The notes: generated from the sequence alone by a model not told the origin. Shown: positions 46,249-56,533, counted from the first letter of the stretch. The stretch: DNA of 64,000 bases from Paenibacillus turicensis (GCF_017873435.1 NZ_JAGGKG010000005.1:124001-188000), one strand, 5' to 3'. Program-made: numbers and translations.

Positions 46249-47235
46249 CTAATTAGCTTCTTTCGATGCAGCTGCATAGAGATATTTTACAGCTTCCTCA
46301 ATATCGGGCTCTTTTAACTGCATATCCTTTATCTCATAGTTTTTTGAAATAATTGAGATGGCTTGAGCAACCGATAAATCATTTTTATTAAATAAAAAAC
46401 TTTTCCTAAATCCCTCATCTTTGAGAAGCTTGAGTCTGTTGTCATTTAGTTTATTATCTTTATCATCAAGATCCAGCGTAAGCACATGCCCAGGATTAAA
46501 GTTATTTTTAAAAGCAGTTACTGTATTATCAAAAATAACCTCACCCTTGTTTATCGTAATAATTCGATCGCATACTTCTTCTATATCTTTCATATCATGC
46601 GTAGTCAGGATAACTGTTGTTTTCTTAGTTTTATTTATTTGCTTAATAAAATTCCGAATTTTAGCTTTTACCGCTACATCTAAACCAATAGTTGGTTCAT
46701 CTAAATAAAGGATTTTAGGATCGTGCAACAAGGCCACTGCTAATTCAGCACGCATTCGTTGTCCAAGACTTAATTGGCGTACAGGGGTTCTTAAAAATGG
46801 CTTCATCTCAAGCAAATCCACATAATACTCAACATTATTTCGGAATATTTTGGGGTTGATTTTGTAAATTTTAGCGAACAAATCAAAAGTCTCTTCCATT
46901 GGAAGATTCCAATATAATTGTGTTCGCTGACCAAAAACAACTCCAATATCCATTGCATTTTCCTTCCTATTCAGGTAAGGTTCCTTTCCATTTACCTTGA
47001 CTAAACCTGAAGTAGGAACAAGAATACCTGCCAGCATCTTAATCGTAGTTGATTTTCCAGCACCATTTGCACCAATATACCCAACCAATTCGCCTTCTTG
47101 GATATTGAAGTTTATATTGTTTACTGCCTTTTTAATTTCATAATTTCTCGTTATGATTGATTTCAAAGAAGCTGCAAAACCCTTTTCGCGTTTAAATACT
47201 CTGAAATCCTTTGTTACATTGCTAACCTCTATCAA
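46249..47235 (-). CDS. ABC-2 type exporter ATP-binding protein
   Basis: A 328-residue ATPase with Walker A GANGAGKST, signature LSLGQRMRAELAVAL, Walker B ILYLDEPTIGLDV and the switch histidine in TTHDMKD. The N-terminal extension (FRVFKREKGFAASLKSIITR) and the C-terminal 90 residues place it in the group that pairs with six-helix ABC-2 permeases of about 265 residues, as in the two genes upstream. Start TTG 47235 with GGGGGGAC upstream. It probably powers export of the product of this operon. Confidence 0.92.
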   Translation of the reverse strand: MIEVSNVTKDFRVFKREKGFAASLKSIITRNYEIKKAVNNINFNIQEGELVGYIGANGAGKSTTIKMLAGILVPTSGLVKVNGKEPYLNRKENAMDIGVVFGQRTQLYWNLPMEETFDLFAKIYKINPKIFRNNVEYYVDLLEMKPFLRTPVRQLSLGQRMRAELAVALLHDPKILYLDEPTIGLDVAVKAKIRNFIKQINKTKKTTVILTTHDMKDIEEVCDRIITINKGEVIFDNTVTAFKNNFNPGHVLTLDLDDKDNKLNDNRLKLLKDEGFRKSFLFNKNDLSVAQAISIISKNYEIKDMQLKEPDIEEAVKYLYAAASKEAN

Positions 47236-47246
47236 TGTTGTCCCCC

Positions 47247-48050
47247 CTAGGATCCAGTACTTTTATAATGATTAACCCCGACAAACCAAAACTTATATGC
47301 GAGAAAAAAGCAAACAATTCCTACAATTGGAGATAAATACTGGAAGCTGTGATTAAAAAAAATAAAATCCTTCTTTGAAAGAAAGTGTTGCACTGGATAA
47401 AAATTAATAAAAGCATAGGGTAGGATAAAGGTCAGAATAATCTGGATTGTTTTGTTATAGATGGTAATTGGGTATCGTATAAAGTCCTTTATTTGAAAAA
47501 AAAGGACTTCCCTTAAACCTTCTGTTTCCACAATCCAAAATGACGGTACTGATGTTACAATCAATCCAGCCGCTTGTATTAAGGCACCACTAACAATTAT
47601 CACTATTAAGAAACATATGTCACCTCCTGTTAATGTTTGATTTAAGTTATTAAAACAAATTACGATTACACCAATAGAAAGGATAAAGTGAGTAATATAA
47701 GCACTGTTAAACTCTCGACAAACCAGATACAAAAAACTATTTAAAGGCTTGGTTAATACTTCATCAAACGAACCGTTCTTTACCATATTGCTTAACTGAG
47801 TAGTAGCGTTAAAAAAGAAGAATCCGGCAATTGCATATGAACATAGATTTAATGAAAATAATAATAAAACTTCATATGCTCCCCAGCCATTAATGGTTTG
47901 GAACTTTTCTATCAACAACCAAACAATTAAAAATTCGGCTCCATAAGATGCAAATTGAGCAAGCCCGCCCATTATAAATGCCTTACGGTTTTCAGCTACT
48001 CCCATTATTCTTAATTTTATATATTCTAAATACAATCTCGCATAGTGCAT
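47247..48050 (-). CDS. ABC-2 type permease (DUF990/PF06182-like), second
   Basis: A 267-residue membrane protein with six hydrophobic segments, of the ABC-2 family permease type formerly called DUF990. The N-terminal RLYLEYIKLRIMGVAENRKAF and the LTKPLNSFLYL loop are typical. It begins three bases after the other permease and ends 11 bases before the ATPase gene, so the two permeases likely form a heterodimer with the ATPase. Confidence 0.85.
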   Translation of the reverse strand: MHYARLYLEYIKLRIMGVAENRKAFIMGGLAQFASYGAEFLIVWLLIEKFQTINGWGAYEVLLLFSLNLCSYAIAGFFFFNATTQLSNMVKNGSFDEVLTKPLNSFLYLVCREFNSAYITHFILSIGVIVICFNNLNQTLTGGDICFLIVIIVSGALIQAAGLIVTSVPSFWIVETEGLREVLFFQIKDFIRYPITIYNKTIQIILTFILPYAFINFYPVQHFLSKKDFIFFNHSFQYLSPIVGIVCFFLAYKFWFVGVNHYKSTGS

Positions 48051-48053
48051 TCC

Positions 48054-48845
48054 TCATCCCCCATGAATCACCAATTTAGTTTGAACCTTATACCACATGT
48101 ATTTCTCTATGCAAATAATAAATGCTAACCACCCTATCTGCATAAGTAAAATGCTAAGCATTTGATGGATCTCATACTTCCCCAAGAAAATAGCTATTGG
48201 TTCAAAAAAAATAAATCTAAAAGGAAGAATCTGACACACCTTATATAACCAATTAGGATAAAACCACAATGGTACAACAGACCCTGAAAATAACTGAAAC
48301 AATGATCCGATAAAAAAAGGGATATACCAAGAGGTTTCAAGCCAAAAAGCAAACAGTCCAAATATGTAGTGGATATGAAAAGCAATTAAGATTGCCAATA
48401 TAAGAGTAATTGCAAATATCAGCGTATTCCCAAAGCCTCCAGATAAAGAAAAGTCAAAAAATAACCAAGTAAACGCTATAGATGGAATAGTTATAAAAAC
48501 AGTTTGAAACAAGTTTGTTCCTAAATCTTCAGAAAATATATATCTTTTGAAATTTACTGGTTTCATTAAATCTAATATAATGCTTCCATTCTCCACTCGT
48601 TCAGCTATTTTTTGTCCTGAACCCGATTTAGTTAATGTCATAACAATTGAAGCAATTATAATGTAACTTATCATCTCTCCGAAATTAATATTACTAACAT
48701 TTCCATTCCCACCATACAATGCCGTCCATACATTGATTTGAATGATAAGAAGCATAACGCTTGCTAAAATCGTAATATAAAAGTTAAAGCGAAATGCATA
48801 ACGTTCTCGAAACGCTTTTTTCAAAAACTCTATATATAACGCCAT
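48054..48845 (-). CDS. ABC-2 type permease (DUF990/PF06182-like), first
   Basis: A 263-residue, six-helix permease paired with the following one. LKKAFRERYAFRFNFYITIL at the N-terminus, ILDLMKPVNFKRYIF in the cytoplasmic loop and SGSVVPLWFYPNWLYKVCQILPF near the C-terminus are family features. Start ATG after GAGGT. It follows the nucleotidyltransferase gene by 51 bases. Confidence 0.85.
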   Translation of the reverse strand: MALYIEFLKKAFRERYAFRFNFYITILASVMLLIIQINVWTALYGGNGNVSNINFGEMISYIIIASIVMTLTKSGSGQKIAERVENGSIILDLMKPVNFKRYIFSEDLGTNLFQTVFITIPSIAFTWLFFDFSLSGGFGNTLIFAITLILAILIAFHIHYIFGLFAFWLETSWYIPFFIGSLFQLFSGSVVPLWFYPNWLYKVCQILPFRFIFFEPIAIFLGKYEIHQMLSILLMQIGWLAFIICIEKYMWYKVQTKLVIHGG

Positions 48846-48896
48846 ATATATACCTCACTATGTGACAGAGTTTTTAATTATAAAATAGCAATCAAA

Positions 48897-50327
48897 TTAT
48901 ATTTTTTGTATAATAATTGGTATAATACAATTAATTTCATTTTTGTTCTCATGTTTTTCTATATATATATTCATTCCCACCTTATTTTCTTCAATCAAGT
49001 AGTGCGCTCTCAATTCATTTTCAGATAGTGTGAATTCCACATTAAGTGACTTTTTATTTTCGTTATAAATAATTCTTCCTCTATTTATTGTTGAACCAAA
49101 ACTTTTCTGTCTTTCTTTAGAACCGAAAAATGTCATTTTATTTTCATCTTCACTAAAGTTAATATTAATAATATCGTTTTTATGAATGCCCTCTACATTC
49201 TCAATACTTAAATGTACATACAGTTTGTTATCCCAGTTCAAATTCATATTGATCGGCTTTTTTTGATTATCTCTTGATGCATAATAAACATTTATGTCTG
49301 AAATACAATCAATACTTAAATTATTATTACTCTTCAATTTAAGTTCCTTGGCTCCTAACTCTAGTAAAGCGCTTTCAAAAGATATATTGAAAACTGAATT
49401 AAATAGTTTTTTAGGAACAATCCATTGATTAAAATTCCACATTAAGATTTGAGGAAACCGATTTAGAGTGTGACTTGTACTAGGTAAACTTACTTGATAA
49501 ATTTCTTTTAATAGAATGTTAACAAATTCCACACAGTGTTCAGCATGAAACTTTTGGGATATTTGCAAGAAATCATCAGCATGAAAATTATCTTCTTGAA
49601 GTAATAAGTATACTTCCACCAAATTAATTAACTTAAAATGTGGAAGTTTATCTACGCTAGTAATATAGTCTCTGAATATTGATACACACAATATAATTAA
49701 CGCGATATTTACATTAGGAACTAAGATTTTCTCAGATAATTTCACTGTATTCTCTAATAAATCACAATAAGTAATTTTTCCTTTAAGTATTGATCCGGAC
49801 GTTGTGCTCATATTGTTTTTTACTGATATATCATTAATATCTTCAGGATAGGACACAACTGGAACGAACTTATGCAAATCAATAAGTATTCCCTCTTTTT
49901 GAAGTTCAGACAGTTCATGAGTGGTTTCAGTTTTTATTTCCATAAACCCCTGAGCAACTAATAACTCTTTGAATTCATAAGGATTACGCGCCAAAATATC
50001 AATGTCAGATGTCCCTCTTAAAAGAATTCTTCCATTTGTAATGTGATAATTACTAAATCCTTTAATAACAATAACTGGTTCCTCTATATTTTTCTCTAAT
50101 TCCATTAAAAAGGATCTAAATTGTTTATATTGATTAGTAATAGCTTGTAACTGTTCATTTATTTCTGGTATTTCCTTTGTACTATTTAGAAACTTTTTAT
50201 AGTATGACTCAAGTTTATTTTTCATGACATGCTTTAACGTCAAATCCTGAATTATTTCATCATTTTCATTCTCGTTATCAACATGCACTTTATCAATCAA
50301 TTTCTCTAATAAGATAAACTCTTTCAT
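48897..50327 (-). CDS. Nucleotidyltransferase-like protein with possible sugar-binding C-terminal domain
   Basis: First gene of the AT-rich operon, 476 residues. Residues about 85-300 match the NTP_transf_5 group: VIVIKGFSNYHITNGRILLRGTSDIDIL as a block, with the metal-binding DID in GTSDIDIL, then a second acidic site in GILIDLHKFVP. Such proteins occur in several bacterial natural-product clusters, including lasso peptide clusters, but their reaction is often unclear. The last 170 residues (ISDINVYYASRDN, YVHLSIENVEGIHKNDIINI, FSEDENKMTFFG) look like a CBM9/DOMON-type beta sandwich that may bind sugar. Start ATG 50327 after AGGGGTG; the frame is open to 50345. Confidence 0.7.
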   Translation of the reverse strand: MKEFILLEKLIDKVHVDNENENDEIIQDLTLKHVMKNKLESYYKKFLNSTKEIPEINEQLQAITNQYKQFRSFLMELEKNIEEPVIVIKGFSNYHITNGRILLRGTSDIDILARNPYEFKELLVAQGFMEIKTETTHELSELQKEGILIDLHKFVPVVSYPEDINDISVKNNMSTTSGSILKGKITYCDLLENTVKLSEKILVPNVNIALIILCVSIFRDYITSVDKLPHFKLINLVEVYLLLQEDNFHADDFLQISQKFHAEHCVEFVNILLKEIYQVSLPSTSHTLNRFPQILMWNFNQWIVPKKLFNSVFNISFESALLELGAKELKLKSNNNLSIDCISDINVYYASRDNQKKPINMNLNWDNKLYVHLSIENVEGIHKNDIININFSEDENKMTFFGSKERQKSFGSTINRGRIIYNENKKSLNVEFTLSENELRAHYLIEENKVGMNIYIEKHENKNEINCIIPIIIQKI

Positions 50328-50765
50328 ATACACCCCTATAACCAATTTAGTCTTTAAGAACCAAAATTTTTAATCACTACCTAATAATTAACAATATTTA
50401 ATTTGAAATTATTATATTATGATCAAAAAATAAAAACTACCTGAATAATTTATCATAATTTCATATGTTTTTTATATATTAGATCACGTAAAGGCATCTC
50501 TCTATCAGTTCTTCATTAAGGCGTTGTCTCTTCTATGATTCACATGGTGTTCTTAATTCTTTATCATGTAAGTTGAAATGAAAGACATGCCATTTTTACT
50601 TACCGATGTTATCGAATACTTTAAATAATTAGATTTTATCTTGTTACGCAGAAAATATGATTGTTTATTACTAAATCCAATTTTACGCCGAAATTAGGCA
50701 TTTACCTTATCTAGGGGGAATATCTTAATGGGGAAATACATTTTTCAAAAAATGAGGCGATACAC
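50328..50765. other. AT-rich divergent intergenic region
   Basis: A 438-base stretch between the AT-rich operon (minus) and the hydrolase gene (plus). It must hold the operon promoter. Minus-strand TATAAT-like boxes occur around 50415-50435, but no convincing -35 pairs with them. AGGTAGT occurs twice about 60 bases apart (around 50380 and 50440 on the minus strand). A 23-codon ORF (50728-50799) with GGGGG upstream overlaps the hydrolase start. No RNA gene is seen. Confidence 0.4.
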
Positions 50766-51545
50766 TTGGGATACTTCGTTAATGTGGAACCGGGCGTAAA
50801 AGTATTTATAGAGGACATCAATCCGAAGGGAAATAAAACGATACTTTTTATTCATGGGTGGCCGCTAAACCATAACCAGTTCGAGTATCAGTTCAATTAC
50901 CTTCCTAAGCTCGGATATCGTTGTATCGGAATGGACTGGAGAGGATACGGTAATTCGGATAAACCATTCGACGGGTACAATTTTGATAGATTAGCAGATG
51001 ATGTCCGCATGGTTATTGAGGCTTTACAGTTAAAAAACATAACACTGGCAGGTCACTCTACTGGAGGTGCGATATCGATTCGTTATATGGCTCGCTACAA
51101 AGGGTATGGGGTATCTAAACTTGTCCTAATTGACGCTGCCTCTCCATCAAGCGTTCCACAAGAATTTGCAAATAAAATCATCGAAGATACAAATCATGAC
51201 CGCCCACAAATGCTACAAGACCAAACGAGTTCTTTTTTCTTTCAGTATATTTCCGAACCAAAATCGGATTGGTTCTTTTTAATGGGATTACAAGCGGCGA
51301 ATTGGGCAACTTCCGCCATTATGGTCACGCTTAGAGATGAAAATGTTTACAACGATCTTAGTCAGATCGATGTACCCACATTAATTATTCACGGAATTCA
51401 TGATAAACTCGTTCCCTTTGCCCAAGCTGAAGAAACACATAAACTGATCAAAAATTCCATGCTAGTTCCGTTCCAATACAGCGGTCATTGTGCTTTTTTA
51501 GAGGAACGCGATAGATTTAACCAATTATTGTCTTCCTTTGCATAA
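50766..51545 (+). CDS. Alpha/beta hydrolase
   Basis: A 259-residue alpha/beta hydrolase of the haloperoxidase/esterase type. The oxyanion region FIHGWPLNHNQF, MDWRGYGNSDKPFDG, the nucleophile elbow AGHSTGG, the acid in IHGIHDKLVP and the histidine in YSGHCAFLEE are all present. Substrate unknown. The start is TTG 50766, eight bases after GAGG. It is transcribed away from the AT-rich operon, and a clear terminator follows. A link with the operon is not shown. Confidence 0.9.
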   Translation: MGYFVNVEPGVKVFIEDINPKGNKTILFIHGWPLNHNQFEYQFNYLPKLGYRCIGMDWRGYGNSDKPFDGYNFDRLADDVRMVIEALQLKNITLAGHSTGGAISIRYMARYKGYGVSKLVLIDAASPSSVPQEFANKIIEDTNHDRPQMLQDQTSSFFFQYISEPKSDWFFLMGLQAANWATSAIMVTLRDENVYNDLSQIDVPTLIIHGIHDKLVPFAQAEETHKLIKNSMLVPFQYSGHCAFLEERDRFNQLLSSFA

Positions 51546-51585
51546 CGAATCGGATTAGCCGCACCATGAATCCCCATAAAACACT

Positions 51586-51615
51586 AAAAAACTCCTTGCA
51601 CACCAAGGAGTTTTT
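51586..51615. terminator. Terminator between hydrolase gene and cymR
   Basis: A perfect stem AAAAAACTCCTTG / CAAGGAGTTTTT with a five-base loop, between convergent genes, with T runs on both strands. Confidence 0.88.
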
Positions 51616-51636
51616 GTCATTTCATCTCTCACATTT

Positions 51637-52056
51637 CTAAATATAAAACATGTAATCCGTTTTCTTATTATCCTCATGGTACGTAATTAAATCCTCGAGG
51701 GAAGTGGAATCAAGCACCTCAGCGATACTATCGCGAATGCGTAACCACAAATCACGCTTGGCTGGATCATCCTCCTCAGTGAAATCAACTGGTGAAATTG
51801 GTCCTTCCAACACACGAATTATGTCCCCTGCCGAAATGGTTGCAGCTTCCCGAGCTAAAATGTACCCACCGTAGGCGCCGCGAATACTTTTTACTAATCC
51901 TGCGTTGCGTAATGGTGCAATAAGCTGTTCTAAATAATGCTCAGAGAGTTGATTTTTTTCAGCAATACTTTTTAGGGAAGTTGGACCTTCGCCGAATTTC
52001 ATAGCCAACTCCATCATGATGGTTAAACCATAGCGTCCCTTTGTGGAAATCTTCAA
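51637..52056 (-). CDS. cymR: Rrf2-family cysteine metabolism repressor CymR
   Basis: A 139-residue transcription factor nearly identical in pattern to B. subtilis CymR: KISTKGRYGLTIMMELA, GPTSLKSIAEKNQLSEHYLE, RNAGLVKSIRGAYGGYILA, DIIRVLEGPISPVDF and the C-terminal DYMFYI. In B. subtilis CymR with CysK represses cysteine uptake and synthesis genes. It has no Fe-S cysteines, unlike IscR. The start is TTG 52056, five bases after AGAGGTGG; an upstream in-frame start is less likely. In B. subtilis it is followed by yrvO and trmU. Here the next minus-strand gene is about 1.3 kb further and unrelated. Confidence 0.93.
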   Translation of the reverse strand: MKISTKGRYGLTIMMELAMKFGEGPTSLKSIAEKNQLSEHYLEQLIAPLRNAGLVKSIRGAYGGYILAREAATISAGDIIRVLEGPISPVDFTEEDDPAKRDLWLRIRDSIAEVLDSTSLEDLITYHEDNKKTDYMFYI

Positions 52057-52227
52057 AGAAGCCACCTCTTTCAATTTTCAAATAATCTTTATATAATAAG
52101 CTTTGGTTTATTAACAACAGAAAAGGAAAACTCCCTATTCCTATCATTAATCTATGTTTATCGTAACATAAGTGTAGCCCATTTGGAAAATAAATAACAT
52201 GAAATGTTTGGTTTTTGACTCTAATTA

Positions 52228-52414
52228 AAATTAGTGGTTGCCAACCAAGTTGATGGAAGGCTGCAGAACAAAGGTTTTTCCGATCGTTGTTAAAACCAGA
52301 TTTCTTATAAATATGACAATCTTATCGTTAAAATCTAGTTTTAAATACGAACGTTCCACTTCTCCAAAATCCTTTGTTCCTTCGCGAATTGTGGCCTTTG
52401 GCAACCACTAATTT
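52228..52414. repeat. Palindromic repeat, copy C (187 bp)
   Basis: Lies in the 467-base gap between cymR and mnmA. The ends are perfect 17-bp inverted repeats, AAATTAGTGGTTGCCAA. A nested pair GAACAAAGG (52266) / CCTTTGTTC (52371) is present. The core CGATCGTTGTTAAAACCAGA (52281-52300) is shared with copy A on its other strand. The ends differ from those of copy A at several places but remain complementary to each other. No ORF. The remaining bases of the gap hold the divergent cymR and mnmA promoters, which I could not place exactly. Confidence 0.8.
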
Positions 52415-52523
52415 AGATATCGAGTCAGTTTTACACAATAAAATCTATAATTCATTGTTATATTTGGACTGCTTTATGATAAGATAACGACAGCACTATA
52501 TTTCAACAAGGAGGAACACGTAA

Positions 52524-53648
<1,125 letters not shown>

Positions 53649-53671
53649 TATTTTTGCAAATAAACAAAGTA

Positions 53672-53719
53672 GAAAATCTGTAGCATTTACCTTGATGGTA
53701 TTTTGCTGCAGATTTTTTT
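53672..53719 (+). terminator. Terminator of mnmA
   Basis: Stem AAAATCTGTAGCA / TGCTGCAGATTTT followed by TTTT, 24 bases after the mnmA stop. Confidence 0.82.
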
Positions 53720-53832
53720 GATTTAATCTCTTATAAGATAAATATACATTTATTTAACTGCCAACAGCCATAATAACCACAATGAAGAAAATAATTTTTC
53801 GTATATAAATGAAAGGAGAGGAGGGATCAATT

Positions 53833-55071
53833 TTGCAGCAATTTAATGACGTATTAATTCAAATCTTGATTTTATTAGCGATTTCAATCAGTGTTATTGG
53901 AATAGCCAAACTTATCAGGCAACCTTACTCAATTGCACTAGTTCTTGTTGGATTACTGCTAGGGGTAGCAAATATCCCTTTTTTAGAGGCTGCTGAAACC
54001 TTCATTACACAATCACACGTTTTTCAGGCTGTTGTAATCTCTTTATTCCTGCCTATCTTATTAGGTGATGCAACACTAAAATTACCCTTTAAGGAACTAA
54101 AGCAACAACGCAAACCAATTTTTCTGTTGGCCTTTGGTGGAACATTATTATCTTTCATTGTTATTGGTTGTAGCTCTTATTACATTCTTGGTCTTCCCCT
54201 TATTGTCGCTTTCACTTTTGCTGCTTTAATGAGTGCAACAGACCCTATTAGTGTCATTTCTCTTTTTAAATCATTAGGTATTTCCAAAAAACTGATTACT
54301 ATCATCGAAGGGGAATCATTGTTAAATGACGGAATCGCTGTTGTACTGTTTCAAATTTCAACAACTTATTTTTTAGCTTATATAGAAATGGGCTTAAGCG
54401 GTTTAGGTAGTGGAGTCTTGCTCTTTTTGAAGTTTAGCATTGGCGGTATACTCATTGGTTCAATTTTAGGATTTTTATTTTCTCAAATTATTCGTGTGTA
54501 TGATGACTATCCACTAGAAATTTCCTTTTCTATCCTTCTTTTTTTTGGCTGTTATTTTACAGCAGAGCATTTCCACGTTTCAGGTGTTATCGCCGTTGTT
54601 GTTGGAGGTTTGATTTTTGGCAGCTATGGTGCAAATATAGGCATGTCTGAAACTACCAAGGTAAACATCCATTCCTTTTGGGATGTTGTTACTCTTATTG
54701 CAAACTCATTAATTTTCTTAATGATTGGTTTAGAAATTAGAAACATAGACTTTTCAGACAAGTAGAAGCTAATTTTGTTTGCCATAGTCCTTGTCTTAAT
54801 TGGTAGAACTATTGCTATATATGTGAGCTTAGCTCCACTCAAAGGCTTCTTAGAGAAATGGAAAGTAATTATTAATTGGGGTGGTTTAAAGGGGAGCTTA
54901 TCTATTGCACTTGCATTAAGCTTGCCACACTCGTTTAGTGGGAGAGAAAATATTTTAGTATTAACATTTAGTGTGGTTCTGTTCTCACTTCTGTTCCAAG
55001 GGCTTACTTTAAATCTAATTATTAAAAAAATGACATTGGCTCCTTGCGAAGAAAGAACAAAACCACATTGA
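53833..55071 (+). pseudogene. CPA1-type Na+/H+ antiporter interrupted by one in-frame amber codon
   Basis: Read through, this is a membrane antiporter of about 412 residues with 12 or so helices. Family motifs are present: LPILLGDATLKLP, ALMSATDPISVISLFK (the DP ion-binding pair), EGESLLNDGIAVVLF, and WGGLKGSLSIALALSLP near the C-terminus. TAG at 54763-54765 splits it after ...NIDFSDK, and the same frame continues with KLILFAIVLVLIGR. There is no frameshift. The position would be CAG or AAG in an intact gene. Losing the last 100 residues, including the conserved helix with GGLKGS, should inactivate it. The start is TTG 53833, seven bases after GGAGAGGAGGG. Confidence 0.85.
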
Positions 55072-55085
55072 CATCTACTTTAATC

Positions 55086-56393
55086 TCATTTCTTCCGTCT
55101 CAACTGTTGATTATATTTAATTTTACTTTCGTTTCCTTGCTCTGTTGCCTCATAAAACACTTGGCCCTCTAGCTGAGTAGGTAAATATTGCTGTGGCACA
55201 AAATGACCATCATAGTTATGAGGGTACTTGTAGCCAACATGACCAAGCTGTTCCGAGCCCTTGTAATGTGCATCACGCAGATGGAGTGGAACTTCAGCTG
55301 ATTTGAGTTCGTTTATGCTTGTCATTGCTTTGGAAATTGCCATAATAACGGCATTTGACTTCGGACTTTCTACTGCGAATAAAATCGCCTGCGCAATATT
55401 CAGCTTGCCTTCCGTCCAGCCGTTATTGTGATACGCCTCTAATGCGCTTGTTGCCTGTACCATGGCTTGTGGATTAGCAAGCCCAATATCCTCACTACAC
55501 GCCGCGATCAGACGACGAATAAACGTCATCGGGTCCATTCCCAGCTTTTCTACACCATAAAGACACCAAAACAACGCAGCATCACTAGAACCACGAATGC
55601 TTTTATGAAAAGCAGATAATACATCATATTGCGTAGACTCGTCGGCCTTAACGATAGGACGGCGTATACATTCCTCTGCCACATCCATCGTAATATGTAC
55701 AGTCCCATCCTGCATGGGTGGTGTTGTTAACGCAGCCAATTCTAGCGCATTTAAAGCACGACGAATATCGCCGTTTGCCATCGAAGCAATGTGCTGTAGC
55801 GCTTCCTCCTCAACTTGAAGGGACATGAAACCTAAGCCACGCTCTGTATCCTCTAATGCCCGTTTCATCGCGGCATAGGAGTGCTGACTTGTTAATGCCT
55901 GTAGCTGAAATAACGTAGAACGACTTAGTAACGCGCCATTAACATAATGAAAAGGATTTTCTGTCGTAGCCCCAATAAAAATAATTGTTCCCTTCTCAAC
56001 AGCAGGTAGCAATGCATCTTGTCTAGCGCTATTAAAACGATGTACCTCATCTAGAAACAAAATCGTCTTTGTGCCATATAAAGCTTTGTCTGCCTCTGCC
56101 TTTGCAATAACCTCGCGTACGTCTTTTACAGAGGCATCAACTGCATTTAGACGAACAAATTCACCTTGGGTTTGATGAGAAATAATATGAGCTAATGTTG
56201 TTTTCCCACAGCCTGGTGGACCATATAACAAAATAGAAGACACCTGATCTGCCTCAATCGCACGTCTAAGCAGCTTGCCTTCCCCTACAATATGTTCTTG
56301 TCCAATGTATTCTTGTAACGTAGTTGGACGCATGCGATCTGCAAGCAATCTTCCTACGGGTTGTTGATCACCTTGATAGGTAAATAAATCCAT
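55086..56393 (-). CDS. rarA: Replication-associated recombination protein RarA (YrvN/MgsA)
   Basis: A 435-residue AAA+ ATPase of the clamp-loader clade acting at stalled forks. Walker A is YGPPGCGKTTLAH, Walker B ILFLDEVHRFN, sensor GATTENP; the C-terminal tetramerisation part contains LNIAQAILFAVESPKSNAV and RDAHYKGSEQLGHVGYKYPH. ATG 56393 is preferred over GTG 56402, because AAGGA lies at the right distance only for the ATG. Next to tcdA and cymR in B. subtilis as well. Confidence 0.95.
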   Translation of the reverse strand: MDLFTYQGDQQPVGRLLADRMRPTTLQEYIGQEHIVGEGKLLRRAIEADQVSSILLYGPPGCGKTTLAHIISHQTQGEFVRLNAVDASVKDVREVIAKAEADKALYGTKTILFLDEVHRFNSARQDALLPAVEKGTIIFIGATTENPFHYVNGALLSRSTLFQLQALTSQHSYAAMKRALEDTERGLGFMSLQVEEEALQHIASMANGDIRRALNALELAALTTPPMQDGTVHITMDVAEECIRRPIVKADESTQYDVLSAFHKSIRGSSDAALFWCLYGVEKLGMDPMTFIRRLIAACSEDIGLANPQAMVQATSALEAYHNNGWTEGKLNIAQAILFAVESPKSNAVIMAISKAMTSINELKSAEVPLHLRDAHYKGSEQLGHVGYKYPHNYDGHFVPQQYLPTQLEGQVFYEATEQGNESKIKYNQQLRRKK

Positions 56394-56533
56394 TCTATTC
56401 ACTTCCTTATCTTTTGTATTTTATCACATGTAAAGTGAAAACAGCGAGAGCAACACTTAATATTCTAGGTGGTAAAAAACACTTATAATCATTCTTTCAC
56501 TGTAAACTTGATTGGAAATATGAGTTAATATAG

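Noticed and set aside
40695..50327. Lasso peptide or other RiPP cluster, suggested by the nucleotidyltransferase, kinase and ABC genes
   Set aside because: No lasso protease/cyclase (B or C proteins), radical SAM enzyme, YcaO or lanthipeptide synthetase is present; the amidinotransferase and GlmS-like enzyme point to amino or guanidino sugar chemistry instead.
54775..55071. Separate 98-residue membrane protein gene
   Set aside because: It is the same reading frame as the antiporter gene upstream, separated only by one TAG and nine bases; its sequence is the antiporter C-terminus, so it is part of the pseudogene.
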